A stretch of 64,000 nucleotides of DNA from Sacculina carcini (GCA_916048095.2 OU696578.1:12501-76500); one strand, 5' to 3'. Counted from the stretch's first letter, positions 37,101-53,800 are shown. The notes: generated by a model from the letters alone, not told the origin. Numbers and translations are program-made.

Positions 37101-40100
37101 AGGTAACACTTAGGGCACACTTAGGTAACACTTAGGGCACACTTAGGTAACACTTAGGGCACACTTAGGTAACACTTAGGGCATACTTAGGTAACACTTA
37201 GGGCACACTTAGGTAACACTTAGGGCACACTTAGGTAACACTTAGGGCACACTTAGGTAACACTTAGGGCACACTTACGTAACACTTAGGTAACACTTAG
37301 GTAACACTTAGGTAACACTTAGGGTACACTTAGGTAACACTTAGGTAACACTTAGGTAACACTTAGGTAACACTTAGGTAACACTTAGGTAACACTTAGG
37401 TAACACTTAGGTAACACTTAGGTAACACTTAGGTAACACTTAGGGTACACTTAGGTAACACTTAGGGCTCACTTAGGTAACACTTAGGGCATACTTAGGT
37501 AACACTTAGGGCACACTTAGGTAACACTTAGGTAACACTTAGGGTACACTTAGGTAACACTTAGGGCACACTTACGTAACACTTAGGTAACACTTAGGTA
37601 ACACTTAGGGCACACTTAGGTAACACTTAGGTAACACTTAGGTAACACTTAGGGCACACTTAGGTAACACTTAGGGCACACTTACGTAACACTTAGGTAA
37701 CACTTAGGTAACACTTAGGGCACACTTAGGTAACACTTAGGTAACACTTAGGTAACACTTAGGGCACACTTAGGTAACACTTAGGGCACACTTACGTAAC
37801 ACTTAGGTAACACTTAGGTAACACTTAGGTAACACTTAGGGCACACTTAGGTAACACTTAGGTAACACTTAGGTAACACTTAGGGCACACTTAGGTAACA
37901 CTTAGGGCACACTTAGGTAACACTTAGGGCACACTTAGGTAACACTTAGGGCACACTTAGGTAACACTTAGGGCACACTTAGGGTACACTTAGGGCACAC
38001 TTAGGTAACACTTAGGTAACACTTAGGGCACACTTAGGTAACACTTAGGGCACACTTAGGTAACACTTAGGGCACACTTAGGTAACACTTAGGTAACACT
38101 TAGGGCACACTTAGGTAACACTTAGGGCACACTTAGGTAACACTTAGGGCACACTTAGGTAACACTTAGGGCACACTTAGGTAACACTTAGGGCAAACTT
38201 AGGTAACACTTAGGGCACACTTAGGTAACACTTAGGGCACACTTAGGTAACACTTAGGGCACACTTAGGTAACACTTAGGTAACACTTAGGTAACACTTA
38301 GGTAACACTTAGGTAACACTTGGGGTACACTTAGGTAACACTTAGGTAACACTTAGGTAACACTTAGGTAACACTTAGGTAACACTTAGGTAACACTTAG
38401 GGCACACTTAGGTAACACTTAGGTAACACTTAGGTAACACTTAGGTAACACTTAGGTAACACTTAGGTAACACTTAGGTAACACTTAGGGTACACTTAGG
38501 TAACACTTAGGGCACACTTAGGTAACACTTAGGTAACACTGAGGGTACACTTAGGTAACACTTAGGGCACACTTAGGTAACACTTAGGGCACACTTAGGT
38601 AACACTTAGGGCATACTTAGGTAACACTTAGGGCACACTTAGGTAACACTTAGGGCACACTTAGGTAACACTTAGGTAACACTTAGGGCACACTTAGGGC
38701 ATACTTAGGTAACACTTAGGGCACACTTAGGTAACACTTAGGGCACACTTAGGTAACACTTAGGGTACACTTAGGTAACACTTAGGGCACACTTATGTAA
38801 CACTTAGGGCACACTTAGGTAACACTTAGGTCACACTTAGGTAACACTTAGGGCACACTTAGGTAAAACTTAGGGCACACTTAGGGCACACTTAGGGCAC
38901 ACTTAGGGCACACTTAGGTAACACTTAGGTAACACTTAGGACACACTTAGGTAACACTTAGGGCACAATTAGGTAACACTTAGGGCATACTTAGGTAACA
39001 CTTAGGGCACACTTAGGTAACACTTAGGGCACACTTAGGTAACACTTAGGGCACACTTAGGTAACACTTAAGGCACACTTAGGTAACACTTAGGGCACAC
39101 TTAGGTAACACTTAGGGTACACTTAGGTAACACTTAGGGCACACTTATGTAACACTTAGGGCACACTTAGGTAACACTTAGGTCACACTTAGGTAACACT
39201 TAGGGCATACTTAGGTAAAACTTAGGGCACACTTAGGTAACACTTAGGGCACACTTAGGGCACACTTAGGTAACACTTAGGGCACACTTAGGTAACACTT
39301 AGGTAACACTTAGGTAACACTTAGGGCACACTTAGGTAGCACTTAGGGCACACTTAGGTAACACTTAGGGCACACTTAGGTAACACTTAGGGCACACTTA
39401 GGTAGCACTTAGGGCACACTTAGGGCACACTTAGGGCACACTTAGGTAACACTTAGGTAACACTTAGGACACACTTAGGTAACACTTAGGGCACAATTAG
39501 GTAACACTTAGGGCATACTTAGGTAACACTTAGGGCACACTTAGGTAACACTTAGGGCACACTTAGGTAACACTTAGGGCACACTTAGGTAACACTTAGG
39601 GCACACTTAGGTAACACTTAGGGCACACTTAGGTAACACTTAGGGCACACTTAGGTAACACTTAGGGCACACTTAGGTAACACTTAGGTAACACTTAGGG
39701 CACACTTAGGTAACACTTAGGGCACACTTAGGTAACACTTAGGTAACACTTAGGTAACACTTAGGGCACACTTAGGGCACACTTAGGTAACACTTAGGGC
39801 ACACTTAGGGCACACTTAGGTAACACTTAGGGCACACTGAGGTAACACTTAGGGCACACTTAGGTAACACTTAGGTAACACTTAGGTAACACTTAAGTAA
39901 CACTTAGGGTACACTTAGGTAACACTTAGGGCACATTTAGGTAACACTTAGGGCACACTTAGGCAACACTTAGGGCATACTTAGGTAACACTTAGGGCAC
40001 ACTTAGGTAACACTTAGGGCACACTTAGGTAACACTTAGGGCACACTTAGGTAACACTTAGGGCACACTTAGGTAACACTTAGGTAACACTTAGGTAACA

Positions 40101-43100
40101 CTTAGGTAACACTTAGGTAACACTTAGGTAACACTTAGGGTACACTTAGGTAACACTTAGGGTACACTTAGGTAACACTTAGGGCACACTTAGGTAACAC
40201 TTAGGGCACACTTAGGTAACACTTAGGGCATACTTAGGTAACACTTAGGGCACACTTAGGTAACACTTAGGGCACACTTAGGTAACACTTAGGGTACACT
40301 TAGGTAACACTTAGGGCACACTTAGGTAACACTTAGGGCACACTTAGGTAACACTTAGGGCACACTTAGGGCACACTTAGGTAACACTTAGGGCACACTG
40401 AGGTAACACTTAGGGCACACTTAGGTAACACTTAGGGCACACTTAGGTAACACTTAGGTAACACTTAGGGCATACTTGGGTAACACTTAGGGCACACTTA
40501 GGGCACACTTAGGTAACACTTAGGGCACACTGAGGTAACACTTAGGGCACACTTAGGTAACACTTAGGGCACACTTAGGTAACACTTAAGGCACACTTAG
40601 GTAACACTTAGGGCACACTTAGGTAACACTTAGGGTACACTTAGGTAACACTTAGGGCACACTTATGTAACACTTAGGGCACACTTAGGTAACACTTAGG
40701 TCACACTTAGGTAACACTTAGGGCATACTTAGGTAAAACTTAGGGCACACTTAGGTAACACTTAGGGCACACTTAGGGCACACTTAGGTAACACTTAGGG
40801 CACACTTAGGTAACACTTAGGTAACACTTAGGTAACACTTAGGTAACACTTAGGGCACACTTAGGTAGCACTTGGGGCACACTTAGGTAACACTTAGGGC
40901 ACACTTAGGTAACACTTAGGGCACACTTAGGTAGCACTTAGGGCACACTTAGGGCACACTTAGGGCACACTTAGGTAACACTTAGGGCACACTTAGGTAA
41001 CACTTAGGGCACACTTAGGTAACACTTAGGGCACACTTAGGTAAAACTTAGGGCACACTTAGGTAACACTTAGGTAACACTTAGGTAACACTTAGGGCAC
41101 ACTTAGGTAACACTTAGGGCACACTTAGGTAACACTTAGGTAACACTTAGGTAACACTTAGGGCACACTTAGGGCACACTTAGGTAACACTTAGGGCACA
41201 CTTAGGGCACACTTAGGTAACACTTAGGTAACACTTAGGTAACACTTAGGTAACACTTAGGTAACACTTAAGTAACACTTAGGGTACACTTAGGTAACAC
41301 TTAGGGCACATTTAGGTAACACTTAGGGCACACTTAGGTAACACTTAGGGCATACTTAGGTAACACTTAGGGCACACTTAGGTAACACTTAGGGCACATT
41401 TAGGTAACACTTAGGGCACACTTAGGTAACACTTAGGGCACACTTAGGTAACACTTAGGTAACACTTAGGTAACACTTAGGTAACACTTAGGTAACACTT
41501 AGGTAACACTTAGGGTACACTTAGGTAACACTTAGGGCACACTTAGGTAACACTTAGGGCACACTTAGGTAACACTTAGGGCATACTTAGGTAACACTTA
41601 GGGCACACTTAGGTAACACTTAGGGCACACTTAGGTAACACTTAGGGTACACTTAGGTAACACTTAGGGCACACTTAGGTAACACTTAGGGCACACTTAG
41701 GCAACACTTAGGGCATACTTAGGCAACACTTAGGGCATACTTAGGTAACACTTAGGGCACACTTAGGTAACACTTAGGGCACACTTAGGTAACACTTAGG
41801 GCACACTTAGGTAACACTTAGGGCACAATTAGGTAACACTTAGGTAACACTTAGGTAACACTTAGGTAACACTTAGGTAACACTTAGGTAACACTTAGGG
41901 TACACTTAGGTAACACTTAGGGCACACTTAGGTAACACTTAGGGCACACTTAGGTAACACTTAGGGTACACTTAGGTAACACTTAGGGCACACTTAGGTA
42001 ACACTTAGGGCACACTTAGGCAACACTTAGGGCATACTTAGGCAACACTTAGGGCATACTTAGGTAACACTTAAGGCACACTTAGGTAACACTTAGGGCA
42101 CACTTAGGTAACACTTAGGGTACACTTAGGTAACACTTAGGGCACACTTATGTAACACTTAGGGCACACTTAGGTAACACTTAGGTCACACTTAGGTAAC
42201 ACTTAGGGCATACTTAGGTAAAACTTAGGGCACACTTAGGTAACACTTAGGTAACACTTAGGGCACACTTAGGTAACACTTAGGTAACACTTAGGTAACA
42301 CTTAGGTAACACTTAGGTAACACTTGGGGTACACTTAGGTAACACTTAGGTAACACTTAGGTAACACTTAGGTAACACTTAGGTAACACTTAGGTAACAC
42401 TTAGGGCACACTTAGGTAACACTTAGGTAACACTTAGGTAACACTTAGGTAACACTTAGGTAACACTTAGGTAACACTTAGGTAACACTTAGGGTACACT
42501 TAGGTAACACTTAGGGCACACTTAGGTAACACTTAGGTAACACTGAGGGTACACTTAGGTAACACTTAGGGCACACTTAGGCAACACTTAGGGCATACTT
42601 AGGTAACACTTAGGGCACACTTAGGTAACACTTAGGGCACACTTAGGTAACACTTAGGGCACACTTAGGTAACACTTAGGGCACACTTAGGTAACACTTA
42701 GGGCACACTTAGGTAACACTTAGGGCACACTTAGGTAACACTTAGGGCACACTTAGGTAACACTTAGGGCACACTTAGGTAACACTTAGGGCATACTTAG
42801 GTAACACTTAGGGCACACTTAGGTAACACTTAGGGCACACTTAGGTAACACTTAGGGCACACTTAGGCAACACTTAGGGCATACTTAGTTAACACTTAGG
42901 GCACACTTAGGTAACACTTAGGGCACACTTAGGTAACACTTAGGGTACACTTAGGTAACACTTAGGGCACACTTAGGTAACACTTAGGGCACACTTAGGC
43001 AACACTTAGGGCATACTTAGGTAACACTTAGGGCACACTTAGGTAACACTTAGGGCACATTTAGGTAACACTTAGGGCACACTTAGGTAACACTTAGGGC

Positions 43101-46100
43101 ACACTTAGGTAACACTTAGGGCACACTTAGGTAACACTTAGGGCACACTTAGGTAACACTTAGGGCACACTTAGGTAACACTTAGGGCACACTTAGGTAA
43201 CACTTAGGGCATACTTAGGTAACACTTAGGGCACACTTAGGTAACACTTAGGGCACACTTAGGTAACACTTAGGGCACACTTAGGTAACACTTAGGGCAC
43301 ACTTACGTAACACTTAGGTAACACTTAGGGTACACTTAGGTAACACTTAGGGCACACTTAGGTAACACTTAGGGCACACTGAGGTAACACTTAGGGCACA
43401 CTTAGGTAACACTTAGGTAACACTTAGGTAACACTTAAGTAACACTTAGGGTACACTTAGGTAACACTTAGGGTACACTTAGGTAACACTTAGGGCACAC
43501 TTAGGTAACACTTAGGGCACACTTAGGTAACACTTAGGGCATACTTAGGTAACACTTAGGGCACACTTAGGTAACACTTAGGGCACACTTAGGTAACACT
43601 TAGGGTACACTTAGGTAACACTTAGGGCACACTTAGGTAACACTTAGGGCACACTTAGGTAACACTTAGGGCACACTTAGGGCACACTTAGGTAACACTT
43701 AGGGCACACTGAGGTAACACTTAGGGCACACTTAGGTAACACTTAGGGCACACTTAGGTAACACTTAGGTAACACTTAGGGCATACTTGGGTAACACTTA
43801 GGGCACACTTAGGGCACACTTAGGTAACACTTAGGGCACACTGAGGTAACACTTAGGGCACACTTAGGTAACACTTAGGGCACACTTAGGTAACACTTAA
43901 GGCACACTTAGGTAACACTTAGGGCACACTTAGGTAACACTTAGGGTACACTTAGGTAACACTTAGGGCACACTTATGTAACACTTAGGGCACACTTAGG
44001 TAACACTTAGGTCACACTTAGGTAACACTTAGGGCATACTTAGGTAAAACTTAGGGCACACTTAGGTAACACTTAGGGCACACTTAGGGCACACTTAGGT
44101 AACACTTAGGGCACACTTAGGTAACACTTAGGTAACACTTAGGTAACACTTAGGTAACACTTAGGGCACACTTAGGTAGCACTTGGGGCACACTTAGGTA
44201 ACACTTAGGGCACACTTAGGTAACACTTAGGGCACACTTAGGTAGCACTTAGGGCACACTTAGGGCACACTTAGGGCACACTTAGGTAACACTTAGGGCA
44301 CACTTAGGTAACACTTAGGGCACACTTAGGTAACACTTAGGGCACACTTAGGTAAAACTTAGGGCACACTTAGGTAACACTTAGGTAACACTTAGGTAAC
44401 ACTTAGGGCACACTTAGGTAACACTTAGGGCACACTTAGGTAACACTTAGGTAACACTTAGGTAACACTTAGGGCACACTTAGGGCACACTTAGGTAACA
44501 CTTAGGGCACACTTAGGGCACACTTAGGTAACACTTAGGTAACACTTAGGTAACACTTAGGTAACACTTAGGTAACACTTAAGTAACACTTAGGGTACAC
44601 TTAGGTAACACTTAGGGCACATTTAGGTAACACTTAGGGCACACTTAGGCAACACTTAGGGCATACTTAGGTAACACTTAGGGCACACTTAGGTAACACT
44701 TAGGGCACATTTAGGTAACACTTAGGGCACACTTAGGTAACACTTAGGGCACACTTAGGTAACACTTAGGTAACACTTAGGTAACACTTAGGTAACACTT
44801 AGGTAACACTTAGGTAACACTTAGGGTACACTTAGGTAACACTTAGGGCACACTTAGGTAACACTTAGGGCACACTTAGGTAACACTTAGGGCATACTTA
44901 GGTAACACTTAGGGCACACTTAGGTAACACTTAGGGCACACTTAGGTAACACTTAGGGTACACTTAGGTAACACTTAGGGCACACTTAGGTAACACTTAG
45001 GGCACACTTAGGCAACACTTAGGGCATACTTAGGCAACACTTAGGGCATACTTAGGTAACACTTAGGGCACACTTAGGTAACACTTAGGGCACACTTAGG
45101 TAACACTTAGGGCACACTTAGGTAACACTTAGGGCACAATTAGGTAACACTTAGGTAACACTTAGGTAACACTTAGGTAACACTTAGGTAACACTTAGGG
45201 TACACTTAGGTAACACTTAGGGCACACTTAGGTAACACTTAGGGCACACTTAGGTAACACTTAGGGTACACTTAGGTAACACTTAGGGCACACTTAGGTA
45301 ACACTTAGGGCACACTTAGGCAACACTTAGGGCATACTTAGGCAACACTTAGGGCATACTTAGGTAACACTTAAGGCACACTTAGGTAACACTTAGGGCA
45401 CACTTAGGTAACACTTAGGGTACACTTAGGTAACACTTAGGGCACACTTATGTAACACTTAGGGCACACTTAGGTAACACTTAGGTCACACTTAGGTAAC
45501 ACTTAGGGCATACTTAGGTAAAACTTAGGGCACACTTAGGTAACACTTAGGTAACACTTAGGGCACACTTAGGTAACACTTAGGTAACACTTAGGTAACA
45601 CTTAGGTAACACTTAGGTAACACTTGGGGTACACTTAGGTAACACTTAGGTAACACTTAGGTAACACTTAGGTAACACTTAGGTAACACTTAGGTAACAC
45701 TTAGGGCACACTTAGGTAACACTTAGGTAACACTTAGGTAACACTTAGGTAACACTTAGGTAACACTTAGGTAACACTTAGGTAACACTTAGGGTACACT
45801 TAGGTAACACTTAGGGCACACTTAGGTAACACTTAGGTAACACTGAGGGTACACTTAGGTAACACTTAGGGCACACTTAGGCAACACTTAGGGCATACTT
45901 AGGTAACACTTAGGGCACACTTAGGTAACACTTAGGGCACACTTAGGTAACACTTAGGGCACACTTAGGTAACACTTAGGGCACACTTAGGTAACACTTA
46001 GGGCACACTTAGGTAACACTTAGGGCACACTTAGGTAACACTTAGGGCACACTTAGGTAACACTTAGGGCACACTTAGGTAACACTTAGGGCATACTTAG

Positions 46101-47844
46101 GTAACACTTAGGGCACACTTAGGTAACACTTAGGGCACACTTAGGTAACACTTAGGGCACACTTAGGCAACACTTAGGGCATACTTAGTTAACACTTAGG
46201 GCACACTTAGGTAACACTTAGGGCACACTTAGGTAACACTTAGGGTACACTTAGGTAACACTTAGGGCACACTTAGGTAACACTTAGGGCACACTTAGGC
46301 AACACTTAGGGCATACTTAGGTAACACTTAGGGCACACTTAGGTAACACTTAGGGCACATTTAGGTAACACTTAGGGCACACTTAGGTAACACTTAGGGC
46401 ACACTTAGGTAACACTTAGGGCACACTTAGGTAACACTTAGGGCACACTTAGGTAACACTTAGGGCACACTTAGGTAACACTTAGGGCACACTTAGGTAA
46501 CACTTAGGGCATACTTAGGTAACACTTAGGGCACACTTAGGTAACACTTAGGGCACACTTAGGTAACACTTAGGGCACACTTAGGTAACACTTAGGGCAC
46601 ACTTACGTAACACTTAGGTAACACTTAGGTAACACTTAGGTAACACTTAGGGTACACTTAGGTAACACTTAGGTAACACTTAGGTAACACTTAGGTAACA
46701 CTTAGGTAACACTTAGGTAACACTTAGGTAACACTTAGGTAACACTTAGGTAACACTTAGGTAACACTTAGGGTACACTTAGGTAACACTTAGGGCTCAC
46801 TTAGGTAACACTTAGGGCATACTTAGGTAACACTTAGGGCACACTTAGGTAACACTTAGGTAACACTTAGGGTACACTTAGGTAACACTTAGGGCACACT
46901 TACGTAACACTTAGGTAACACTTAGGTAGCACTTAGGGCACACTTAGGTAACACTTAGGTAACACTTAGGTAACACTTAGGTAACACTTAGGGTACACTT
47001 AGGTAACACTTAGGGCTCACTTAGGTAACACTTAGGGCATACTTAGGTAACACTTAGGGCACACTTAGGTAACACTTAGGTAACACTTAGGGTACACTTA
47101 GGTAACACTTAGGGCACACTTACGTAACACTTAGGTAACACTTAGGTAACACTTAGGGCACACTTAGGTAACACTTAGGTAACACTTAGGTAACACTTAG
47201 GGCACACTTAGGTAACACTTAGGGCACACTTACGTAACACTTAGGTAACACTTAGGTAACACTTAGGGCACACTTAGGTAACACTTAGGTAACACTTAGG
47301 TAACACTTAGGGCACACTTAGGTAACACTTAGGGCACACTTACGTAACACTTAGGTAACACTTAGGTAACACTTAGGTAACACTTAGGGCACACTTAGGT
47401 AACACTTAGGTAACACTTAGGTAACACTTAGGGCACACTTAGGTAACACTTAGGGCACACTTAGGTAACACTTAGGGCACACTTAGGTAACACTTAGGGC
47501 ACACTTAGGTAACACTTAGGGCACACTTAGGGTACACTTAGGGCACACTTAGGTAACACTTAGGTAACACTTAGGGCACACTTAGGTAACACTTAGGGCA
47601 CACTTAGGTAACACTTAGGTAACACTTAGGGCACACTTAGGTAACACTTAGGGCACACTTAGGTAACACTTAGGGCACACTTAGGTAACACTTAGGGCAC
47701 ACTTAGGTAACACTTAGGGCAAACTTAGGTAACACTTAGGGCACACTTAGGTAACACTTAGGGCACACTTAGGTAACACTTAGGGCACACTTAGGTAACA
47801 CTTAGGTAACACTTAGGTAACACTTAGGTAACACTTAGGTAACA
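34183..47844. repeat. 13.7-kb higher-order superblock, copy I
   Basis: The block starts at a cttggggtaca landmark. It contains this landmark at 35998, 38319, 42323 and 45623, ending where the next superblock begins at 47845. Copy II shows the same successive spacings from 38319 and 52003 onward (4004, then 3300 or 3311, then 2222 bp). Rare units align at an exact 13684-bp (1244-unit) offset: cttaggtgaca 34733/48417, cttaaggcaca 39067/52751, cttggggcaca 40871/54555 and 44182/57866. Inside it, an inner repeat of about 3.3 kb (40.1-43.3 and 43.4-46.6 kb) is present. Confidence 0.85.
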
Positions 47845-50800
47845 CTTGGGGTACACTTAGGTAACACTTAGGTAACACTTAGGTAACACTTAGGTAACAC
47901 TTAGGTAACACTTAGGTAACACTTAGGGCACACTTAGGTAACACTTAAGTAACACTTAGGTAACACTTAGGTAACACTTAGGTAACACTTAGGTAACACT
48001 TAGGTAACACTTAGGTAACACTTAGGTAACACTTAGGGTACACTTAGGTAACACTTAGGGCACACTTAGGTAACACTTAGGTAACACTGAGGGTACACTT
48101 AGGTAACACTTAGGGCACACTTAGGTAACACTTAGGGCACACTTAGGTAACACTTAGGGCATACTTAGGTAACACTTAGGGCACACTTAGGTAACACTTA
48201 GGGCACACTTAGGTAACACTTAGGTAACACTTAGGTAACACTTAGGTAACACTTAGGGCACACTTAGGTAGCACTTAGGGCACACTTAGGTAACACTTAG
48301 GGCACACTTAGGTAACACTTAGGGCACACTTAGGTAGCACTTAGGGCACACTTAGGGCACACTTAGGGCACACTTAGGGCACACTTAGGTAACACTTAGG
48401 TAACACTTAGGACACACTTAGGTGACACTTAGGGCACACTTAGGTAACACTTAGGGCATACTTAGGTAACACTTAGGGCACACTTAGGTAACACTTAGGG
48501 CACACTTAGGTAACACTTAGGGCACACTTAGGTAACACTTAGGGCACACTTAGGTAACACTTAGGGCACACTTAGGTAACACTTAGGGCACACTTAGGTA
48601 ACACTTAGGGCACACTTAGGTAACACTTAGGTAACACTTAGGGCACACTTAGGTAACACTTAGGGCACACTTAGGTAACACTTAGGTAACACTTAGGTAA
48701 CACTTAGGGCACATTTAGGTAACACTTAGGGCACACTTAGGTAACACTTAGGGCACACTTAGGTAACACTTAGGTAACACTTAGGTAACACTTAGGTAAC
48801 ACTTAGGTAACACTTAGGTAACACTTAGGGTACACTTAGGTAACACTTAGGGCACACTTAGGTAACACTTAGGGCACACTTAGGTAACACTTAGGGCATA
48901 CTTAGGTAACACTTAGGGCACACTTAGGTAACACTTAGGGCACACTTAGGTAACACTTAGGGCACACTTAGGTAACACTTAGGGCACACTTAGGTAACAC
49001 TTAGGGTACACTTAGGTAACACTTAGGGCACACTTAGGTAACACTTAGGGCACACTTAGGCAACACTTAGCGCATACTTAGGCAACACTTAGGGCATACT
49101 TAGGTAACACTTAGGGCACACTTAGGTAACACTTAGGGCACACTTAGGTAACACTTAGGGCACACTTAGGTAACACTTAGGGCACAATTAGGTAACACTT
49201 AGGTAACACTTAGGTAACACTTAGGTAACACTTAGGTAACACTTAGGTAACACTTAGGGTACACTTAGGTAACACTTAGGGCACACTTAGGTAACACTTA
49301 GGGCACACTTAGGTAACACTTAGGGTACACTTAGGTAACACTTAGGGCACACTTAGGTAACACTTAGGGCACACTTAGGCAACACTTAGGGCATACTTAG
49401 GCAACACTTAGGGCATACTTAGGTAACACTTAAGGCACACTTAGGTAACACTTAGGGCACACTTAGGTAACACTTAGGGTACACTTAGGTAACACTTAGG
49501 GCACACTTATGTAACACTTAGGGCACACTTAGGTAACACTTAGGTCACACTTAGGTAACACTTAGGGCAAACTTAGGTAAAACTTAGGGCACACTTAGGT
49601 AACACTTAGGTAACACTTAGGGCACACTTAGGTAACACTTAGGTAACACTTAGGTAACACTTAGGTAACACTTAGGTAACACTTGGGGTACACTTAGGTA
49701 ACACTTAGGTAACACTTAGGTAACACTTAGGTAACACTTAGGTAACACTTAGGTAACACTTAGGGCACACTTAGGTAACACTTAGGTAACACTTAGGTAA
49801 CACTTAGGTAACACTTAGGTAACACTTAGGTAACACTTAGGTAACACTTAGGGTACACTTAGGTAACACTTAGGGCACACTTAGGTAACACTTAGGTAAC
49901 ACTGAGGGTACACTTAGGTAACACTTAGGGCACACTTAGGCAACACTTAGGGCATACTTAGGTAAAACTTAGGGCACACTTAGGTAACACTTAGGTAACA
50001 CTTAGGGCACACATAGGTAACACTTAGGTAACACTTAGGTAACACTTAGGTAACACTTAGGTAACACTTGGGGTACACTTAGGTAACACTTAGGTAACAC
50101 TTAGGTAACACTTAGGTAACACTTAGGTAACACTTAGGTAACACTTAGGGCACACTTAGGTAACACTTAGGTAACACTTAGGTAACACTTAGGTAACACT
50201 TAGGTAACACTTAGGTAACACTTAGGTAACACTTAGGGTACACTTAGGTAACACTTAGGGCACACTTAGGTAACACTTAGGTAACAATGAGGGTACACTT
50301 AGGTAACACTTAGGGCACACTTAGGCAACACTTAGGGCATACTTAGGTAACACTTAGGGCACACTTAGGTAACACTTAGGGCACACTTAGGTAACACTTA
50401 GGGCACACTTAGGTAACACTTAGGGCACACTTAGGTAACACTTAGGGCACACTTAGGCAACACTTAGGGCATACTTAGGTAACACTTAGGGCACACTTAG
50501 GTAACACTTAGGGCACACTTAGGTAACACTTAGGGCACACTTAGGTAACACTTAGGGCACACTTAGGTAACACTTAGGGCACACTTAGGTAACACTTAGG
50601 GCACACTTAGGTAACACTTAGGGCACACTTAGGTAACACTTAGGGCACACTTAGGTAACACTTAGGGCATACTTAGGTAACACTTAGGGCACACTTAGGT
50701 AACACTTAGGGCACACTTAGGTAACACTTAGGGCACACTTAGGCAACACTTAGGGCATACTTAGTTAACACTTAGGGCACACTTAGGTAACACTTAGGGC

Positions 50801-53800
50801 ACACTTAGGTAACACTTAGGGCACACTTAGGTAACACTTAGGGCACACTTAGGTAACACTTAGGGCATACTTAGGTAACACTTAGGGCACACTTAGGTAA
50901 CACTTAGGGCACACTTAGGTAACACTTAGGGCACACTTAGGTAACACTTAGGGCACACTTACGTAACACTTAGGTAACACTTAGGTAACACTTAGGTAAC
51001 ACTTAGGGTACACTTAGGTAACACTTAGGTAACACTTAGGTAACACTTAGGTAACACTTAGGTAACACTTAGGTAACACTTAGGTAACACTTAGGTAACA
51101 CTTAGGTAACACTTAGGTAACACTTAGGGTACACTTAGGTAACACTTAGGGCTCACTTAGGTAACACTTAGGGCATACTTAGGTAACACTTAGGGCACAC
51201 TTAGGTAACACTTAGGTAACACTTAGGGTACACTTAGGTAACACTTAGGGCACACTTACGTAACACTTAGGTAACACTTAGGTAACACTTAGGGCACACT
51301 TAGGTAACACTTAGGTAACACTTAGGTAACACTTAGGGCACACTTAGGTAACACTTAGGGCACACTTACGTAACACTTAGGTAACACTTAGGTAACACTT
51401 AGGGCACACTTAGGTAACACTTAGGTAACACTTAGGTAACACTTAGGGCACACTTAGGTAACACTTAGGGCACACTTACGTAACACTTAGGTAACACTTA
51501 GGTAACACTTAGGTAACACTTAGGGCACACTTAGGTAACACTTAGGTAACACTTAGGTAACACTTAGGGCACACTTAGGTAACACTTAGGGCACACTTAG
51601 GTAACACTTAGGGCACACTTAGGTAACACTTAGGGCACACTTAGGTAACACTTAGGGCACACTTAGGGTACACTTAGGGCACACTTAGGTAACACTTAGG
51701 TAACACTTAGGGCACACTTAGGTAACACTTAGGGCACACTTAGGTAACACTTAGGGCACACTTAGGTAACACTTAGGTAACACTTAGGGCACACTTAGGT
51801 AACACTTAGGGCACACTTAGGTAACACTTAGGGCACACTTAGGTAACACTTAGGGCACACTTAGGTAACACTTAGGGCAAACTTAGGTAACACTTAGGGC
51901 ACACTTAGGTAACACTTAGGGCACACTTAGGTAACACTTAGGGCACACTTAGGTAACACTTAGGTAACACTTAGGTAACACTTAGGTAACACTTAGGTAA
52001 CACTTGGGGTACACTTAGGTAACACTTAGGTAACACTTAGGTAACACTTAGGTAACACTTAGGTAACACTTAGGTAACACTTAGGGCACACTTAGGTAAC
52101 ACTTAGGTAACACTTAGGTAACACTTAGGTAACACTTAGGTAACACTTAGGTAACACTTAGGTAACACTTAGGGTACACTTAGGTAACACTTAGGGCACA
52201 CTTAGGTAACACTTAGGTAACACTGAGGGTACACTTAGGTAACACTTAGGGCACACTTAGGTAACACTTAGGGCACACTTAGGTAACACTTAGGGCATAC
52301 TTAGGTAACACTTAGGGCACACTTAGGTAACACTTAGGGCACACTTAGGTAACACTTAGGTAACACTTAGGGCACACTTAGGGCATACTTAGGTAACACT
52401 TAGGGCACACTTAGGTAACACTTAGGGCACACTTAGGTAACACTTAGGGTACACTTAGGTAACACTTAGGGCACACTTATGTAACACTTAGGGCACACTT
52501 AGGTAACACTTAGGTCACACTTAGGTAACACTTAGGGCATACTTAGGTAAAACTTAGGGCACACTTAGGGCACACTTAGGGCACACTTAGGGCACACTTA
52601 GGTAACACTTAGGTAACACTTAGGACACACTTAGGTAACACTTAGGGCACAATTAGGTAACACTTAGGGCATACTTAGGTAACACTTAGGGCACACTTAG
52701 GTAACACTTAGGGCACACTTAGGTAACACTTAGGGCACACTTAGGTAACACTTAAGGCACACTTAGGTAACACTTAGGGCACACTTAGGTAACACTTAGG
52801 GTACACTTAGGTAACACTTAGGGCACACTTATGTAACACTTAGGGCACACTTAGGTAACACTTAGGTCACACTTAGGTAACACTTAGGGCATACTTAGGT
52901 AAAACTTAGGGCACACTTAGGTAACACTTAGGGCACACTTAGGGCACACTTAGGTAACACTTAGGGCACACTTAGGTAACACTTAGGTAACACTTAGGTA
53001 ACACTTAGGGCACACTTAGGTAGCACTTAGGGCACACTTAGGTAACACTTAGGGCACACTTAGGTAACACTTAGGGCACACTTAGGTAGCACTTAGGGCA
53101 CACTTAGGGCACACTTAGGGCACACTTAGGTAACACTTAGGTAACACTTAGGACACACTTAGGTAACACTTAGGGCACAATTAGGTAACACTTAGGGCAT
53201 ACTTAGGTAACACTTAGGGCACACTTAGGTAACACTTAGGGCACACTTAGGTAACACTTAGGGCACACTTAGGTAACACTTAGGGCACACTTAGGTAACA
53301 CTTAGGGCACACTTAGGTAACACTTAGGGCACACTTAGGTAACACTTAGGGCACACTTAGGTAACACTTAGGTAACACTTAGGGCACACTTAGGTAACAC
53401 TTAGGGCACACTTAGGTAACACTTAGGTAACACTTAGGTAACACTTAGGGCACACTTAGGGCACACTTAGGTAACACTTAGGGCACACTTAGGGCACACT
53501 TAGGTAACACTTAGGGCACACTGAGGTAACACTTAGGGCACACTTAGGTAACACTTAGGTAACACTTAGGTAACACTTAAGTAACACTTAGGGTACACTT
53601 AGGTAACACTTAGGGCACATTTAGGTAACACTTAGGGCACACTTAGGCAACACTTAGGGCATACTTAGGTAACACTTAGGGCACACTTAGGTAACACTTA
53701 GGGCACACTTAGGTAACACTTAGGGCACACTTAGGTAACACTTAGGGCACACTTAGGTAACACTTAGGTAACACTTAGGTAACACTTAGGTAACACTTAG

